Source of the DNA: Mangrovibacter plantisponsor
GTDB lineage: Bacteria > Pseudomonadota > Gammaproteobacteria > Enterobacterales > Enterobacteriaceae
Direction: 5' to 3'
DNA: 64,000 nt
NCBI RefSeq assembly: GCF_003182475.1
Contig: NZ_QGTS01000014.1
Span: forward strand, 56,336-120,335
This document shows, piece by piece, positions 34,307 to 45,577 of the stretch. Positions within the stretch are counted from its first letter, which is position 1; every line of letters starts with the position of its first letter. The translations under genes were made by a program, and so were the position numbers. Below the pieces are notes generated by a model that searched no databases, was not told where the DNA came from, and saw only the letters and a program-made list of their open reading frames with translations.

Positions 34307-35344
34307 GTGGCACATACTCAACGTTGGACAATGTCGCAAGTTACCGCTCTGTTTGAAAAACCGCTTCTTGAACTTCTGTTCGAAGCTCAGCAGGTACATC
34401 GCCAGCATTTTGATCCTCAGCAGGTTCAGGTTAGCACCTTACTGTCGATTAAAACCGGGGCCTGCCCGGAAGATTGTAAGTACTGCCCACAAAGTGCCCG
34501 TTATAAAACAGGCCTGGAATCTGAACGCCTGATGGAAGTGGAGCAGGTGCTGGCTTCTGCCGAAAAAGCGAAAGCAGCAGGTTCAGGCCGCTTCTGTATG
34601 GGGGCTGCGTGGAAGAACCCTCAGGACCGCGATATGCCATACCTGGAACAAATGGTGAAAGGGGTTAAAGCTCTGGGGCTGGAAGCCTGTATGACACTGG
34701 GCACACTGAGTGGCAGCCAGGCACAACGGCTGGCGGACGCCGGGCTGGATTACTACAACCATAATCTGGACACCTCGCCGGAATTTTACGGCAACATTAT
34801 TACTACCCGTACTTACCAGGAGCGCCTCGATACTCTGGGCAAAGTACGCGATGCCGGAATTAAAGTATGTTCAGGGGGAATTGTAGGGCTGGGGGAAAGC
34901 GTAAACGACCGTGCCAGCCTGTTATTGCAACTGGCAAACCTGCCCACACCACCGGAAAGTGTACCGGTTAATATGCTGGTGAAAGTGAAGGGCACACCAC
35001 TGGCAGACAACGACGATGTTGATCCTTTTGATTTTATCCGTACCATTGCGGTGGCCCGTATCATGATGCCTTCTTCCTGGGTTCGTTTATCCGCCGGGCG
35101 CGAGCAAATGAATGAACAAACCCAGGCCATGTGTTTTATGGCGGGGGCTAACTCGGTGTTCTACGGCTGCAAACTGCTCACCACGCCTAACCCTGAAGAA
35201 GACAAAGACCTGCAATTGTTCCGCAAACTGGGGATCAACCCGCAAACTACACAAGTCAGCCATGGTGATAACGCCCAGGAAAGTGAATTAACTGAGCAGT
35301 TATTACATGCAGACACCGAACAATTTTACAATGCCGCACTCTGA
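34307..35344 (+). CDS. bioB: Biotin synthase
   Basis: BioB is a radical-SAM iron-sulfur enzyme that inserts sulfur into dethiobiotin, the last step of biotin synthesis. The radical-SAM cluster motif is CPEDCKYC, the auxiliary cluster residues lie downstream, and the C-terminal family mark is [14 protein letters not shown]. Start chosen is GTG at 34307 (AHTQRW matches the E. coli AH..RW N-terminus and the CTGGAG ribosome site is six bases before it); the ATG at 34301 abuts the ribosome site. First gene of bioBFCD. Confidence 0.95.
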   Translation: MAHTQRWTMSQVTALFEKPLLELLFEAQQVHRQHFDPQQVQVSTLLSIKTGACPEDCKYCPQSARYKTGLESERLMEVEQVLASAEKAKAAGSGRFCMGAAWKNPQDRDMPYLEQMVKGVKALGLEACMTLGTLSGSQAQRLADAGLDYYNHNLDTSPEFYGNIITTRTYQERLDTLGKVRDAGIKVCSGGIVGLGESVNDRASLLLQLANLPTPPESVPVNMLVKVKGTPLADNDDVDPFDFIRTIAVARIMMPSSWVRLSAGREQMNEQTQAMCFMAGANSVFYGCKLLTTPNPEEDKDLQLFRKLGINPQTTQVSHGDNAQESELTEQLLHADTEQFYNAAL

Positions 35345-36498
35345 TGAGCTGGTCGCAACGTATTGATAACGCGCTGTCAGCACGGCGCGAACAAGATCTG
35401 TGGCGCACAAGGCAAGTACGCCACCCGGGCACTGAGCGCATGTTTTCCGACGGCCAGCAGCAGTGGCTTAATTTTGCCAGTAACGATTATTTAGGGATGA
35501 GCCAGCACCCTGCGGTTATCCGCGCCTGGCAAGCAGGTGCTGCACGCTATGGGGTGGGAAGTGGTGGCTCCGGCCATGTCACTGGCTACACCCGCGCCCA
35601 TGCTGAACTGGAAACGTCTCTGGCCGACTGGCTGGGCTACCCGCGCGCCTTACTGTTTATTTCTGGTTTCGCAGCCAACCATGCCGTAATCAGCGCACTA
35701 ATGCAGCAAGGCGACAGGCTGCTGGCCGATAAGCTCAGCCATGCCTCGTTACTGGAAGCTGCCATGCAGTCGCCAGCCGTGTTACGCCGTTTTGCACATA
35801 ACGATGCCGGTTCACTGGGCCGCTTACTTGCTGGCGGGCACACCGGAGAGCAACTGGTCGTTACGGAAGGGGTGTTCAGTATGGATGGCGACCAGGCCCC
35901 ACTACCGGAACTTGCCCGGCTTGCCGGGCAGTCTGGTGCGTGGTTGATGGTGGATGACGCCCATGGCATTGGCGTGCTGGGCGAGGGAGGGCGGGGGAGT
36001 TGCTGGCAGGCTGGTATCAGGCCAGATGTTCTGGTAGTGACCTTTGGTAAAGCCTTCGGTGCCAGTGGGGCTGCGGTATTGTGCAGTGAAGCTGTTGCCG
36101 ATTATCTGGTCCAGTTTGCCCGCCACCTGATTTACAGCACATCGCTTCCCCCAGCCCAGGCCGAAGCACTCAGCGCTGCGCTGGCAGTGATCCGCCATGC
36201 AGATGAATCCCGGGAAACACTTCAGCGCCATATTGGCCATTTTAGGGCCGGAGCGGCTGGTTTGCCCTGGGCGATGAGTGAATCATCTACAGCGATTCAG
36301 CCACTGATAATTGGTGATAATACCCGCGCATTGTACCTTGCCCAATGCCTGCGTGAGCAGGGCGTCTGGGTAACCGCGATACGCCCGCCGACAGTTCCCC
36401 CCGGTACTGCCCGGTTGCGTTTTACATTGACGGCGGCTCACCAGCCAGAAGATATCGACCGCTTACTGGAGGTGCTGTATGCCCTTGCCCGTGAATAA
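35344..36498 (+). CDS. bioF: 8-amino-7-oxononanoate synthase
   Basis: BioF condenses pimeloyl-ACP (or CoA) with alanine to KAPA using PLP. The 384-residue product has [11 protein letters not shown], the [11 protein letters not shown]-lysine motif, and the glycine-rich [20 protein letters not shown] stretch. The ATG overlaps the bioB stop (TGATG), so the genes are coupled. Its end overlaps bioC by 20 bases. Confidence 0.95.
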   Translation: MSWSQRIDNALSARREQDLWRTRQVRHPGTERMFSDGQQQWLNFASNDYLGMSQHPAVIRAWQAGAARYGVGSGGSGHVTGYTRAHAELETSLADWLGYPRALLFISGFAANHAVISALMQQGDRLLADKLSHASLLEAAMQSPAVLRRFAHNDAGSLGRLLAGGHTGEQLVVTEGVFSMDGDQAPLPELARLAGQSGAWLMVDDAHGIGVLGEGGRGSCWQAGIRPDVLVVTFGKAFGASGAAVLCSEAVADYLVQFARHLIYSTSLPPAQAEALSAALAVIRHADESRETLQRHIGHFRAGAAGLPWAMSESSTAIQPLIIGDNTRALYLAQCLREQGVWVTAIRPPTVPPGTARLRFTLTAAHQPEDIDRLLEVLYALARE

Positions 36499-37237
36499 AG
36501 CCGCCGTGGCGGCAGCCTTTGGGCGTGCTGCTTCTGGTTACGACAAACATGCGCAATTTCAACGTGAAAGCGGCCAGCAGCTTATTACCATGCTGGGTGA
36601 CATTTCTCCTTCCCGGGTACTGGATGCCGGGTGCGGTACCGGCTGGTTCAGCCGCTACTGGCATCAGCGTGGTGCAGCTGTTACCGGGTTGGATCTCTCG
36701 GTTGCCATGCTGGAGCAGGCAAGCCTGCAGAGCCCGGCAATAGAATTCCTGTGTGGCGACATAGAAGCATTGCCACTTCCCGATGCCAGTGTTGATCTTG
36801 CCTGGAGCAATCTTGCTATTCAGTGGTGCGCAGATCTACGCCTGGCGCTGAGTGAGCTCTGCCGGGTAACCCGCCCCGGAGGGCATGTCGCGTTCACAAC
36901 ACTGGCGGCGGGTTCACTGTGTGAATTACATCAGGCATGGCGTGCGGTTGACCAGCACAGCCATGGCAACCACTTTCTGCCCCGGCAAGCCATTGACGAT
37001 GCCTGTAGTGGGTGGCAGTACCACATAAGTACAGTCACTGTGCGTGAACGCTGGGCTGATGTGCTGAGCGCAATGCGTTCCCTGAAAGGGATTGGCGCCA
37101 CGCATTTACACGCCGGGCGCGCCTCTTCCACCTTAACCCGGAAACAACTTCAGGCACTCTCACTGGCCTGGCCGCAGGAGGCAGGCGAGTACCTGTTAAG
37201 TTACCAATTAATAGTAGGAGTGATTACGCGTGAGTAA
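36479..37237 (+). CDS. bioC: Malonyl-ACP O-methyltransferase
   Basis: BioC methylates malonyl-ACP so that fatty-acid enzymes build the pimeloyl chain for biotin. The 252-residue class I SAM methyltransferase shows motif [32 protein letters not shown] and the late [15 protein letters not shown] segment. A GGAGG ribosome site lies inside the end of bioF. Its end overlaps bioD by eight bases. Confidence 0.95.
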   Translation: MPLPVNKAAVAAAFGRAASGYDKHAQFQRESGQQLITMLGDISPSRVLDAGCGTGWFSRYWHQRGAAVTGLDLSVAMLEQASLQSPAIEFLCGDIEALPLPDASVDLAWSNLAIQWCADLRLALSELCRVTRPGGHVAFTTLAAGSLCELHQAWRAVDQHSHGNHFLPRQAIDDACSGWQYHISTVTVRERWADVLSAMRSLKGIGATHLHAGRASSTLTRKQLQALSLAWPQEAGEYLLSYQLIVGVITRE

Positions 37238-37910
37238 ACGTTGGTTTGTTACTGGCACGGATACGGAAGTTGGGAAAACCGTTGCCAGTTGTGCACTGTT
37301 ACAGGCGGCAGCACAGCACGGATTTCACACTGCAGGTTACAAGCCTGTGGCGTCAGGCAGTGAAGCCACGCCGGAAGGAATACGTAACAGCGATGCGCTG
37401 GCTTTGCAGCGTAACAGTACCGTACCGCTGGCCTACCACCAGGTAAACCCACTGGTCTTTCTGGAACCCACTTCGCCGCATCTGGTCAGCAGGGATACCG
37501 GGCAGCCCATTACCTTTCCCGCAATATCTGCCGGGTTAGCTGCGCTGGAGCCTCTTGCCAGTTGGGTACAGGTTGAAGGTGCCGGTGGCTGGTTTACGCC
37601 TCTGAGCGAGGAAACCACTTTTGCTGACTGGGTGGTGCAGGAACAATTGCCAGTGATTCTGGTGGTGGGGGTAAAGCTTGGGTGTATCAATCACGCCATG
37701 CTGACTTTACAGGCAATTCGCCAGTCCGGGTTACCTGTTGCCGGCTGGATTGCCAATACTGTATTACCGCCAGGCGCGCGTCATCTGGATTATCTGTCAA
37801 CATTACGCCAGCGGCTGGACGTGCCATTTCTGGGAGAAATTCCCTTTCTGGAACACGCGGAAACACACACCAATCTTGGGCAGTATATTGATATCACTGC
37901 CCTGATTTAA
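37230..37910 (+). CDS. bioD: Dethiobiotin synthetase
   Basis: BioD carboxylates DAPA with ATP and CO2 to dethiobiotin. The 226-residue P-loop enzyme starts at GTG (37230) and has Walker [22 protein letters not shown], and the GCINHAMLT helix. It is the last gene of the operon; the stop is ten bases from the end of the convergent ABC gene, without a clear terminator between them. Confidence 0.95.
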   Translation: MSKRWFVTGTDTEVGKTVASCALLQAAAQHGFHTAGYKPVASGSEATPEGIRNSDALALQRNSTVPLAYHQVNPLVFLEPTSPHLVSRDTGQPITFPAISAGLAALEPLASWVQVEGAGGWFTPLSEETTFADWVVQEQLPVILVVGVKLGCINHAMLTLQAIRQSGLPVAGWIANTVLPPGARHLDYLSTLRQRLDVPFLGEIPFLEHAETHTNLGQYIDITALI

Positions 37911-37920
37911 TCTTGCGGCA

Positions 37921-38631
37921 TTACGGTGCTATCCAGTCTGAAACCATATTGTCATCCAGCATTGTCAGGTCGCCCTGCGCAACATTGCGCCCGCGATGCA
38001 GCAGGCAAAATTTATCCGCCACCCAACGGATAAATGATAACCGTTGTTCAACCAGCAGTATTGTCAGGCCAAATTCCTGGTTCAGGCGGCGCAATGTCTG
38101 GCCCAGGTCCTGAATGAAACTGGTTCCGCGGCCATTAGTCGGTTCGTCCAGAATCAACAATTTCGGGTCGTTTACCAGCGCTCTTGCCAGTGACAGTTGC
38201 TGTTGTGTATCTCCGGCCAGATCACCGCCACGCACCTGGCGCAGGGTATATAATTCCGGGAATAACTCGTAAACCAGCGGCGAAATTCGCTTATGCTGTT
38301 CACCGGCGGCCATCATGGCAATATGCAGGTTCTCTTCCACACTCAGTTGCGAGAAAATCCGTTTATCCTGAGGAACATAGCCTATCCCCAGAGCAGTGCG
38401 CCCCTCTGGTGGGCGGGTCAGTAAATCTTCTGGTGGGTGCCCTTGTGCCTGCCAGAGCATACTGCCACTTTGTACCGGAATATGGCCGGTGATACAGTTC
38501 ACCAGCGTTGTTTTGCCAACACCAGGTGCTCCCAGCAGGCAAATACATTGTCCTGTGGGCAAGTCCAGGTCAACATTCCATAATGTATGTTTTTCACCAT
38601 AAAATTGGTTAACAGCACGCAAACTCAACAT
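37921..38631 (-). CDS. Orphan UrtE-like ABC ATPase with degenerate signature
   Basis: The 236-residue product resembles UrtE, the ATPase of the urea branch of branched-chain-type ABC transporters (the YELFPELYTLRQVRGGDL stretch is typical). Walker A is GAPGVGKTT and Walker B LLILDEPTNG, both intact. The signature LSGGQ is replaced by LAGDT, which should weaken ATP-driven dimerisation. No urtABCD partner is in the window, and the gene stands alone between bioD and uvrB. It may be a remnant under relaxed selection or have a new role. Confidence 0.7.
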   Translation of the reverse strand: MLSLRAVNQFYGEKHTLWNVDLDLPTGQCICLLGAPGVGKTTLVNCITGHIPVQSGSMLWQAQGHPPEDLLTRPPEGRTALGIGYVPQDKRIFSQLSVEENLHIAMMAAGEQHKRISPLVYELFPELYTLRQVRGGDLAGDTQQQLSLARALVNDPKLLILDEPTNGRGTSFIQDLGQTLRRLNQEFGLTILLVEQRLSFIRWVADKFCLLHRGRNVAQGDLTMLDDNMVSDWIAP

Positions 38632-39099
38632 AATGTCCTCCTCCCGGACCGGCTCTACGTCAGGCTATTCCACTAAGGCGTAAATTCGCTCAGCGCTGGT
38701 AACCACTCATATAACCACTGCGTCCTGCATCACTTTCTGCCAACAGGAAAGGGGTTGAGCTCCAGTCTGGTAGTCTGTGCAATTCTCTTGCCAGAAAGCG
38801 TAATCACGACAGAAATTTCCACGAACCAGGACGATACTTACAAAAAATACTGGTTTTCACGGCTGCAACTACAACTTTGGTAGCACTGTGCACTTTGGCA
38901 GTGCTTCCCTGAGGATAATTTTGGTGCAGCGTGCTGACGCAAAACAAATGCCTGTGTGGTGCAGTGCAGATTTTGTTGTCAGGTCATCGACAAAAAAGAT
39001 GGTTGCCTGCGAAAAAATTTTGCCAGAAAATTTTTTATGCGGTGTTTTTGCAAGAAAACGGTAAACCAGCGGAGTATGCCCTTACAGGGCTTAAAGCAG

Positions 39100-39122
39100 T
39101 TATCCACTATTCCTGTGGATAA
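39100..39122. promoter_or_regulatory. Inverted pair of DnaA-box-like sites
   Basis: TTATCCACT and TGTGGATAA lie five bases apart in opposite orientation; the second is a perfect consensus DnaA box on the minus strand. DnaA boxes are also known upstream of E. coli uvrB. They may tie uvrB expression to replication control. Confidence 0.55.
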
Positions 39123-39423
39123 CCTTGTGTATTAGAGTTAGAAAACTAGCTGCAGGCGAGAGAATACGCGGCTTTCGCCTGAATTGATGTTAAAGCCGCC
39201 TTTATTTAAAAAAATATAAATATCAAATAGTTATATAAAATCAATCCTTGGATATCGTGCCGTGTGTTGTTTCATAAAACTTTCATGACGTCTCTTGACA
39301 AATGTTAAAAATGGAAAAAATCTGGGGATAACCTGGTAAGCGTGGATCTTGCTGGTATAAACGCCGGGTGTTTGTACAAAACGGTGTCATTTTGTGCTGT
39401 TATTTAGCGTGCTCACTATTAGT

Positions 39424-39443
39424 TACTGGTTATTTAGCCAGTC
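39424..39443. promoter_or_regulatory. LexA (SOS) box of uvrB
   Basis: TACTGGTTATTTAGCCAGTC has the CTG-N10-CAG core (CTG 39426-39428, CAG 39439-39441) and lies 75 bases before the uvrB start, as expected for an SOS gene. Confidence 0.9.
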
Positions 39444-39518
39444 ATTAAGGTTGGCAAAAAACAGTACGGCAGTTAAAATTGCTTCTTCCTTCCGCCATGG
39501 TGCAACAGGTCATGTCTT

Positions 39519-41540
39519 ATGAGTAAATTGTTCAAATTACACTCCAGCTTTACGCCATCCGGGGACCAACCTGATGCCATTCGTCGCCTGTCTGAAGGGC
39601 TGGAAGATGGCCTGGCTCACCAAACGCTGCTCGGTGTAACCGGGTCAGGGAAGACATTTACCATTGCGAACGTCATTGCAGACCTGCAGCGCCCTACAAT
39701 GGTGCTGGCACCTAACAAAACACTGGCGGCGCAGCTTTATGGCGAAATGAAGGCCTTTTTCCCGGAAAATGCTGTTGAGTATTTTGTTTCTTACTACGAT
39801 TACTACCAGCCTGAAGCCTATGTACCCAGTTCGGACACCTTTATTGAAAAAGATGCGTCCGTGAATGAGCACATCGAACAGATGCGGCTTTCAGCCACCA
39901 AAGCCCTGCTGGAGCGGCGAGATGTAGTCGTGGTGGCGTCTGTTTCTGCGATTTACGGCCTGGGTGACCCGGATCTCTACCTGAAAATGATGCTGCACCT
40001 GACCGCCGGCATGATTATTGACCAGCGCGCTATTCTGCGTCGCCTGGCTGAATTGCAGTACACCCGCAACGATCAGGTGTTCCAGCGCGGTACTTTCCGT
40101 GTGCGTGGCGAGGTTATCGATATCTTCCCGGCGGAATCTGATGACATCGCCCTGCGGGTTGAATTGTTTGATGAAGAAGTTGAGCGGTTGTCGCTATTTG
40201 ACCCGCTGACCGGGCAGGTGGAGTCTGTTATTCCGCGCTTTACCATTTACCCGAAAACCCATTACGTCACACCTCGTGAACGTATTTTGCAGGCAATGGA
40301 AGAAATCAAAGTCGAACTGGCTGACCGGCGCAAGGTGTTACTGGCAAATAATAAACTACTCGAAGAGCAACGCATCACCCAGCGCACGCAGTTTGACCTC
40401 GAAATGATGAATGAACTCGGGTATTGCTCGGGTATTGAAAACTACTCACGCTTTCTTTCCGGGCGCGGCCCGGGCGAGCCGCCACCAACACTGTTTGACT
40501 ACCTGCCGGCAGATGGCCTGCTGGTTATTGATGAATCTCACGTTACTGTGCCGCAAATCGGCGGGATGTACCGTGGCGACCGGGCACGTAAAGAAACTCT
40601 GGTTGAATATGGTTTCCGGTTGCCTTCAGCACTGGATAACCGCCCGATGAAATTCGAAGAGTTTGAAGCCCTGGCACCGCAAACTATTTATGTTTCTGCC
40701 ACACCAGGGAATTACGAACTGGATAAATCCGGCGGTGAAGTAATAGACCAGGTTGTGCGCCCTACAGGTTTGCTGGACCCACTGATAGAAGTGCGCCCGG
40801 TAGCAACACAAGTGGACGATTTGCTCTCAGAAATTCGCAAGCGTGCGGCCATTAATGAACGTGTGCTGGTTACTACCCTGACGAAACGCATGGCGGAAGA
40901 CCTCACGGAATACCTTGAAGAGCACGGTGCCCGTGTGCGCTACCTGCACTCAGATATCGACACCGTCGAGCGCATGGAAATTATCCGTGACTTGCGCCTG
41001 GGGGAGTTTGATGTGCTGGTTGGGATTAACCTGTTGCGTGAAGGCCTGGATATGCCGGAAGTGTCGCTGGTGGCTATTCTGGACGCCGACAAAGAAGGCT
41101 TCCTGCGTTCTGAGCGCTCATTGATTCAGACCATTGGCCGCGCGGCGCGTAACCTCAATGGCATGGCGATTCTGTATGGGGACAAAATTACGCCGTCGAT
41201 GGCGAAAGCCATTGGTGAAACTGAACGCCGTCGCGAAAAACAGGAGCGCTACAACAAAGAGCATGGCCTGGTGCCAAAAGGCCTGAATAAGAAAGTGGTG
41301 GATATCCTGGCGCTGGGCGAAGGGGTGATGAAAACCAAAGCGAAACGGGGCAAAACACGTGGGGGAGACTCTGCTGCACGCACTGTTGCACAGGATATGT
41401 CACCGAAGGCCATGGAGCAGAAAATCCATGAGCTGGAAACACAGATGATGACTCACGCGCAAAATCTGGAGTTTGAAGAGGCGGCTAAGTTGCGCGACCA
41501 GCTACAGCAACTGCGCGCACTGTTTATTGCCGCCTCATAA
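39519..41540 (+). CDS. uvrB: UvrABC excinuclease subunit B
   Basis: UvrB verifies DNA damage after UvrA loading and recruits UvrC for incision in nucleotide excision repair. The 673-residue product has Walker A GVTGSGKT, the damage-probing beta hairpin region [27 protein letters not shown] context, helicase motifs including IDESHVT and QTIGRAARN, and a C-terminal UVR domain ([17 protein letters not shown]) that binds UvrC. LexA box upstream. It converges with ybhK ten bases past the stop. Confidence 0.95.
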   Translation: MSKLFKLHSSFTPSGDQPDAIRRLSEGLEDGLAHQTLLGVTGSGKTFTIANVIADLQRPTMVLAPNKTLAAQLYGEMKAFFPENAVEYFVSYYDYYQPEAYVPSSDTFIEKDASVNEHIEQMRLSATKALLERRDVVVVASVSAIYGLGDPDLYLKMMLHLTAGMIIDQRAILRRLAELQYTRNDQVFQRGTFRVRGEVIDIFPAESDDIALRVELFDEEVERLSLFDPLTGQVESVIPRFTIYPKTHYVTPRERILQAMEEIKVELADRRKVLLANNKLLEEQRITQRTQFDLEMMNELGYCSGIENYSRFLSGRGPGEPPPTLFDYLPADGLLVIDESHVTVPQIGGMYRGDRARKETLVEYGFRLPSALDNRPMKFEEFEALAPQTIYVSATPGNYELDKSGGEVIDQVVRPTGLLDPLIEVRPVATQVDDLLSEIRKRAAINERVLVTTLTKRMAEDLTEYLEEHGARVRYLHSDIDTVERMEIIRDLRLGEFDVLVGINLLREGLDMPEVSLVAILDADKEGFLRSERSLIQTIGRAARNLNGMAILYGDKITPSMAKAIGETERRREKQERYNKEHGLVPKGLNKKVVDILALGEGVMKTKAKRGKTRGGDSAARTVAQDMSPKAMEQKIHELETQMMTHAQNLEFEEAAKLRDQLQQLRALFIAAS

Positions 41541-41551
41541 ATTAATGGGAG

Positions 41552-42454
41552 TTACTTCTGTAGCGCCAGGTCAATGGCCTGGCGTAACCGTAGACGATCA
41601 TGGCGGTAAGGCACATCACTGGCTGCCAGGGCAGTCTGAATCACTGTTTTGGCATCATGGCTTGCGGGCAGGGTGTTATACTCCCCGGTAATTACCGTGC
41701 TGATAACAGGTTTGCCTATTGCCTGCTCCATTATGTCCAGCCGTTCATCCAGCGTCAGTAGCGCCGCAGCACTGTGTTCTTTTCCCAGATTGTCAATAAA
41801 CACCACTTTTGCCTGGGTACGGCGCAGTGCTGCGGTTAACTCGGGCATTAATAAAATAGGCATCAGGCTGGTATAAAAACTTCCCGGGCCAATAATTACC
41901 AGGTCGGCTTTTTCCAGGGCAAGCACTGCTTCACGGGTGGCACTAACCTGCGGGGACAACTGCAACCCTTGTGGTGGCACCGTAAGCTGGTCAATATTTA
42001 CTTCTCCCCAAACTTCGTGGCCTTCGTCATCTATTGCCAGTAAATCCACCGGTTGCTCAGACATTGGGATTAAAAAGGCGTCTACGTGCAACCAGGTACG
42101 AATCAGGTTAATCGCTTCCAGTGGGCGCACGCTCAGGTGGTCGAGTGCTTTAAGAATTAAATTCCCCAGGTTGTGGCCGGCTAACTCGCCATTGCCACTA
42201 AAGCGGTATTCAAATAACGCCGATGCCACGCTTGGGTCGGTAATCAACTGGTTCACGCAATTACGCAGGTCGCCCCAGGCAATCCCCCCCTCTGAACGGC
42301 GAATGCGCCCGGTTGAACCGCCATTGTCCGTGGTGGTGACAATGCCAGTCAGGCGTTGGCCTAAAAACCCCAGGGCCGACATAACCCGCCCAAGCCCATG
42401 ACCACCACCCAGAGTGACCACACAATCCAAATCGGCCAGAGCCCGACTGCGCAT
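41552..42454 (-). CDS. ybhK: YvcK/CofD-family protein
   Basis: YbhK belongs to the YvcK/CofD-like family; in Gram-positive bacteria YvcK is needed for gluconeogenic growth and wall synthesis, and the enterobacterial role is unsettled. Family motifs visible are [39 protein letters not shown] and [11 protein letters not shown], all typical of the nucleotide-sugar binding fold. The 300-residue length matches the E. coli protein. It is divergent from moaA. Confidence 0.9.
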   Translation of the reverse strand: MRSRALADLDCVVTLGGGHGLGRVMSALGFLGQRLTGIVTTTDNGGSTGRIRRSEGGIAWGDLRNCVNQLITDPSVASALFEYRFSGNGELAGHNLGNLILKALDHLSVRPLEAINLIRTWLHVDAFLIPMSEQPVDLLAIDDEGHEVWGEVNIDQLTVPPQGLQLSPQVSATREAVLALEKADLVIIGPGSFYTSLMPILLMPELTAALRRTQAKVVFIDNLGKEHSAAALLTLDERLDIMEQAIGKPVISTVITGEYNTLPASHDAKTVIQTALAASDVPYRHDRLRLRQAIDLALQK

Positions 42455-42596
42455 AGGATTTCCTTATAAAACAGATTTACCCCCTAAATTACCTGAATAG
42501 CGGTTAAAAGACGAACCTTTGGCAAGGGAAAATGACATCTGTCAAAGCAATGCCGGGAAACAGCAGCTATTTTGTCGCGAAAATGCAGAATTGTGT

Positions 42597-42620
42597 CGCT
42601 ATATACTTGTTTATATAACG
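42597..42620. promoter_or_regulatory. ModE-binding site upstream of moaA
   Basis: CGCTATATA, six bases, TATATAACG forms the inverted repeat bound by the molybdate-responsive regulator ModE. In E. coli ModE-Mo stimulates the moa operon from a similar site. Confidence 0.85.
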
Positions 42621-42690
42621 AAAGTCGCCTGGCACTTCATGCCAGAAAGCGCTACTATCCTGCTAACCCGGTTTCAGAAATCTGAAACTG

Positions 42691-42800
42691 ACACTCAAGC
42701 CCTGGCACCTGTGTCGCAAGATATGGTGCCCTGGCCGTGGCGATGCGTCGCCACCAGGGTGCAGAAAGAAATGCCTGCATCTCCCGTATTTGGAAAGGTG
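42691..42800 (+). ncRNA. Moco riboswitch in the moaA leader
   Basis: The leader matches the E. coli moaA Moco RNA nearly end to end: ACACTCAAGCCCTGGCACCT at the start, GGTGCCCTGGCCGTG, GCCACCAGGG, a GC-rich hairpin (TGCAGAAAGAAATGCCTGCA), then CTCCCGTATTTGGAAAGGTG ending at the ribosome site. In E. coli molybdenum cofactor binding to this element represses moa translation. Confidence 0.9.
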
Positions 42801-42803
42801 TAC

Positions 42804-43793
42804 ATGGTCTCTCAACTTACCGATGCATGGGCGCGTAAGTTCTATTACTTGCGTCTGTCCGTGACTGATGTTTGCAACTTTCGTTGCACATATTGCCTGC
42901 CTGATGGCTACAAACCGCACGGCGTGGCGAACAAAAGCTTTCTCAGCCTCGATGAAATTCGCCGGGTTACCCGCGCGTTTGCCGCAGCAGGCACCGAAAA
43001 AGTTCGCCTGACCGGTGGTGAGCCCTCTTTACGCCGCGACTTTACCGATATCATTGCTGCCGTTCGTGAAAATGCTTCTCTGCGCCAAATCGCTGTGACC
43101 ACCAACGGTTACCGCATGGCGCGTGATGTGCAGCAATGGCGCGATGCCGGGTTGACAGCAATTAACGTCAGTGTCGACAGCCTTGATGCCAGGCAGTTCT
43201 ACGCCATAACCGGGCAGGATAAATTCCGCCAGGTTATGGACGGGATTGATGCTGCGTTTGCTGCCGGGTTTGAGCGTGTGAAAGTCAATACCGTGCTGAT
43301 GCGTGACGTGAACCATCACCAACTGGACACCTTTCTCGGCTGGATTAAAACCCGGCCAATTCAATTACGCTTTATTGAACTGATGGAAACCGGCGAGGGC
43401 AGTGAACTGTTTCGCCAGCACCATGTTTCCGGCATGGTGATTCGCGACCAGCTTCTGGAACGCGGGTGGATCCATCAGATTCGCCAGCGCAGTGATGGGC
43501 CAGCCCAGGTATTCTGCCACCCGGATTACCAGGGTGAAATTGGCCTCATCATGCCCTATGAGAAAGATTTCTGTGCCAGTTGCAATCGCCTGAGAGTGTC
43601 ATCCATTGGCAATCTGCATTTATGCCTGTTTGGTGATGGCGGCATTCCGCTGCGTGATTTGCTGGCAAACGACCAGCAACAGGGCGAATTGCAGGCACGT
43701 ATCAGCCAGGCGCTGGCAGGCAAAAAACAGACCCATTTCCTGCATCAGGGAAACACGGGTATCACGCAGAATCTGTCGTATATCGGCGGGTAA
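42804..43793 (+). CDS. moaA: GTP 3',8-cyclase
   Basis: MoaA, with MoaC, makes cyclic pyranopterin monophosphate for molybdenum cofactor. The 329-residue radical-SAM protein has the N-terminal cluster motif [19 protein letters not shown], and the C-terminal cluster cysteines (CASCNRL ... CLFG) ending in YIGG. The ATG at 42804 follows the riboswitch and gives the E. coli length; the upstream open frame is leader RNA. First gene of moaABCDE. Confidence 0.95.
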   Translation: MVSQLTDAWARKFYYLRLSVTDVCNFRCTYCLPDGYKPHGVANKSFLSLDEIRRVTRAFAAAGTEKVRLTGGEPSLRRDFTDIIAAVRENASLRQIAVTTNGYRMARDVQQWRDAGLTAINVSVDSLDARQFYAITGQDKFRQVMDGIDAAFAAGFERVKVNTVLMRDVNHHQLDTFLGWIKTRPIQLRFIELMETGEGSELFRQHHVSGMVIRDQLLERGWIHQIRQRSDGPAQVFCHPDYQGEIGLIMPYEKDFCASCNRLRVSSIGNLHLCLFGDGGIPLRDLLANDQQQGELQARISQALAGKKQTHFLHQGNTGITQNLSYIGG

Positions 43794-43813
43794 GCGTTCG
43801 TAAGGAGAGAATC

Positions 43814-44326
43814 ATGAGTCAGGTAAGCAGTACATTTATTCCGGCGCGTGTCGCAATCATGACAGTGACTTCACACCGCACTGAAGAAGAAGATTCATCA
43901 GGCCATTATTTGCGTGATGTCGCCACTGAAGCAGGCCATCAGGTGGTGGCTAAATCTATTGTCAGTGAAAACCGCTACGCCATTCGCGCCCAGGTATCAC
44001 AGTGGATTGCCAGTGATGATGTCCAGGTGGTGCTGATTAACGGCGGAACCGGGTTAACGGATGGCGATCAGGTTCCTGAAGCCCTGTTGCCCCTGTTTGA
44101 CCGTGAAATTGAAGGGTTTGGCGAAGTGTTCCGCATGCTGTCTTATGAAGAAATCGGCACGGCGACATTGCAGTCGCGCGCAGTGGCTGGCATGGCAAAC
44201 CGCACGGTGATTTTCGCCATGCCGGGTTCAACCAAAGCTTGCCGTACTGCCTGGGAAAATATCATCCAGCAGCAACTCGATGCACGCCAGCGCCCGTGTA
44301 ACTTCCATCCTCATCTCAAGAAATAG
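43814..44326 (+). CDS. moaB: Molybdopterin-binding protein MoaB
   Basis: MoaB is a MogA/MoeA-type molybdopterin-binding protein, dispensable for cofactor synthesis in E. coli. The 170-residue product has [14 protein letters not shown] and [15 protein letters not shown], which match the substrate-binding loops of the fold. AAGGAGAG precedes the ATG. It follows moaA by 20 bases. Confidence 0.95.
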   Translation: MSQVSSTFIPARVAIMTVTSHRTEEEDSSGHYLRDVATEAGHQVVAKSIVSENRYAIRAQVSQWIASDDVQVVLINGGTGLTDGDQVPEALLPLFDREIEGFGEVFRMLSYEEIGTATLQSRAVAGMANRTVIFAMPGSTKACRTAWENIIQQQLDARQRPCNFHPHLKK

Positions 44327-44328
44327 TT

Positions 44329-44814
44329 ATGTCGCAATTAACCCATATTAATGCGGCTGGCGAAGCGCATATGGTGGATGTCTCCGCCAAAGCTGAAACA
44401 GCCAGGGAAGCCAGAGCGGAAGCGTTTGTCACTATGCATCCGGATACACTGGCAATGATTGTTGAAGGGCGTCATCACAAAGGTGATGTCTTCGCCACAG
44501 CGCGTATCGCTGGTATCCAGGCCGCGAAACGCACCTGGGAATTGATCCCTCTGTGCCACCCATTATTGCTCAGCAAAGTGGAAGTTCACCTGGAAGCGCA
44601 GCCTGCGGAAAACCGGGTGCGTATTGAATCAGTTTGCCGCCTGAGCGGTAAAACCGGCGTCGAAATGGAAGCGCTCACTGCGGCTTCAGTTGCTGCGCTG
44701 ACCATTTACGATATGTGTAAAGCAGTTCAGAAAGATATGGTCATTGGCCCGGTACGCCTGCTGGCGAAATCGGGTGGTAAATCAGGTGATTTCAGGGCGG
44801 TGCAGGATGATTGA
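44329..44814 (+). CDS. moaC: Cyclic pyranopterin monophosphate synthase
   Basis: MoaC converts the MoaA product to cPMP. The 161-residue hexameric protein shows [14 protein letters not shown] and [28 protein letters not shown] segments (here [20 protein letters not shown]). It overlaps moaD by eight bases (ATGATTGATG). Confidence 0.95.
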   Translation: MSQLTHINAAGEAHMVDVSAKAETAREARAEAFVTMHPDTLAMIVEGRHHKGDVFATARIAGIQAAKRTWELIPLCHPLLLSKVEVHLEAQPAENRVRIESVCRLSGKTGVEMEALTAASVAALTIYDMCKAVQKDMVIGPVRLLAKSGGKSGDFRAVQDD

Positions 44815-45052
44815 TGTACTTTTTTTCGCGCAAGTGCGTGAACTGGTTGGCTGTGACGCTTTGCGCCTTCACGCCTCATTCTCTTCTGTTGAAGCGCTGC
44901 GCCAGCACCTGGAAAACCAGGGTGGGCGCTGGGCTTTGGCACTGGAAAGCGGCAAGTTGTTAGCAGCCGTTAACCAGACGCTGGTTCCTCTCGACCACGC
45001 TATTCAGGCGGGCGACGAAGTGGCCTTTTTCCCCCCGGTCACCGGAGGCTGA
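44807..45052 (+). CDS. moaD: Molybdopterin synthase sulfur carrier subunit
   Basis: MoaD is the ubiquitin-like small subunit that carries the thiocarboxylate for dithiolene formation. The start at 44807 ([13 protein letters not shown]) gives 81 residues with the required C-terminal GG (PPVTGG), the same length as E. coli. The longer upstream reading would overlap moaC without a ribosome site. Confidence 0.95.
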   Translation: MIDVLFFAQVRELVGCDALRLHASFSSVEALRQHLENQGGRWALALESGKLLAAVNQTLVPLDHAIQAGDEVAFFPPVTGG

Positions 45053-45053
45053 T

Positions 45054-45509
45054 ATGGCAGATCAAACACGCATTGGTGTGGGGCGTGGCAACATTGATGT
45101 CGGCGCAGAATACCAGTGGCTGGCGGCTTGCGATGACGATGGCGCCGTGGTGACATTTACCGGAAAAGTGCGTAACCACAATTTGGGCGATAACGTCAGC
45201 GCACTGTGCCTGGAGCACTACCCGGGCATGACAGAAAAGGCGCTGGAAGAAATTGTTGCTACCGCGCGGGAACGCTGGCCACTGCAACGTGTAACCGTCC
45301 TTCACCGCATTGGTGAAATGTATCCCGGAGAAGAAATCGTGTTTGTCGGCGTGACGGGTGCACACCGCAGCAGCGCTTTTGCCGCAGCAGAATTCATTAT
45401 GGATTACCTGAAAACCCGGGCTCCGTTCTGGAAACGGGAGTCTACTGAGCAGGGCGCTCGCTGGGTTGAAGCACGTGAAAGCGATAAAGTCGCAGCAGAG
45501 CGCTGGTAA
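45054..45509 (+). CDS. moaE: Molybdopterin synthase catalytic subunit
   Basis: MoaE, with MoaD, turns cPMP into molybdopterin. The 151-residue product has VTFTGKVRNHN, LEHYPGMTEKALEEI, HRIGEMYPGEEIV and the active-site region APFWKRE near the C-terminus. It completes the moa operon. Confidence 0.95.
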   Translation: MADQTRIGVGRGNIDVGAEYQWLAACDDDGAVVTFTGKVRNHNLGDNVSALCLEHYPGMTEKALEEIVATARERWPLQRVTVLHRIGEMYPGEEIVFVGVTGAHRSSAFAAAEFIMDYLKTRAPFWKRESTEQGARWVEARESDKVAAERW

Positions 45510-45577
45510 GACTGCGCATTACAACTGAATGTGGTAGTCTGAAGGCCTGTTTTTCCATCAAAATCAGAGGATATGTC

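Larger units (their letters stand above)
38632..39518. other. Long non-coding region upstream of uvrB
   Basis: No gene is supported; the 63-codon frame at 38931-39122 has no ribosome site. Notable parts are a perfect DnaA-type 9-mer TGTGGATAA (39114-39122) facing a one-mismatch TTATCCACT (39100-39108), a TTGACA near 39295 that may belong to an upstream uvrB promoter, and a LexA box near 39424. The left half (38640-38930) shows nothing I can name. Confidence 0.6.

Noticed and set aside
38931..39122. 63-codon open frame upstream of uvrB
   Set aside because: No ribosome site and overlaps the DnaA-box pair; no resemblance to known proteins.
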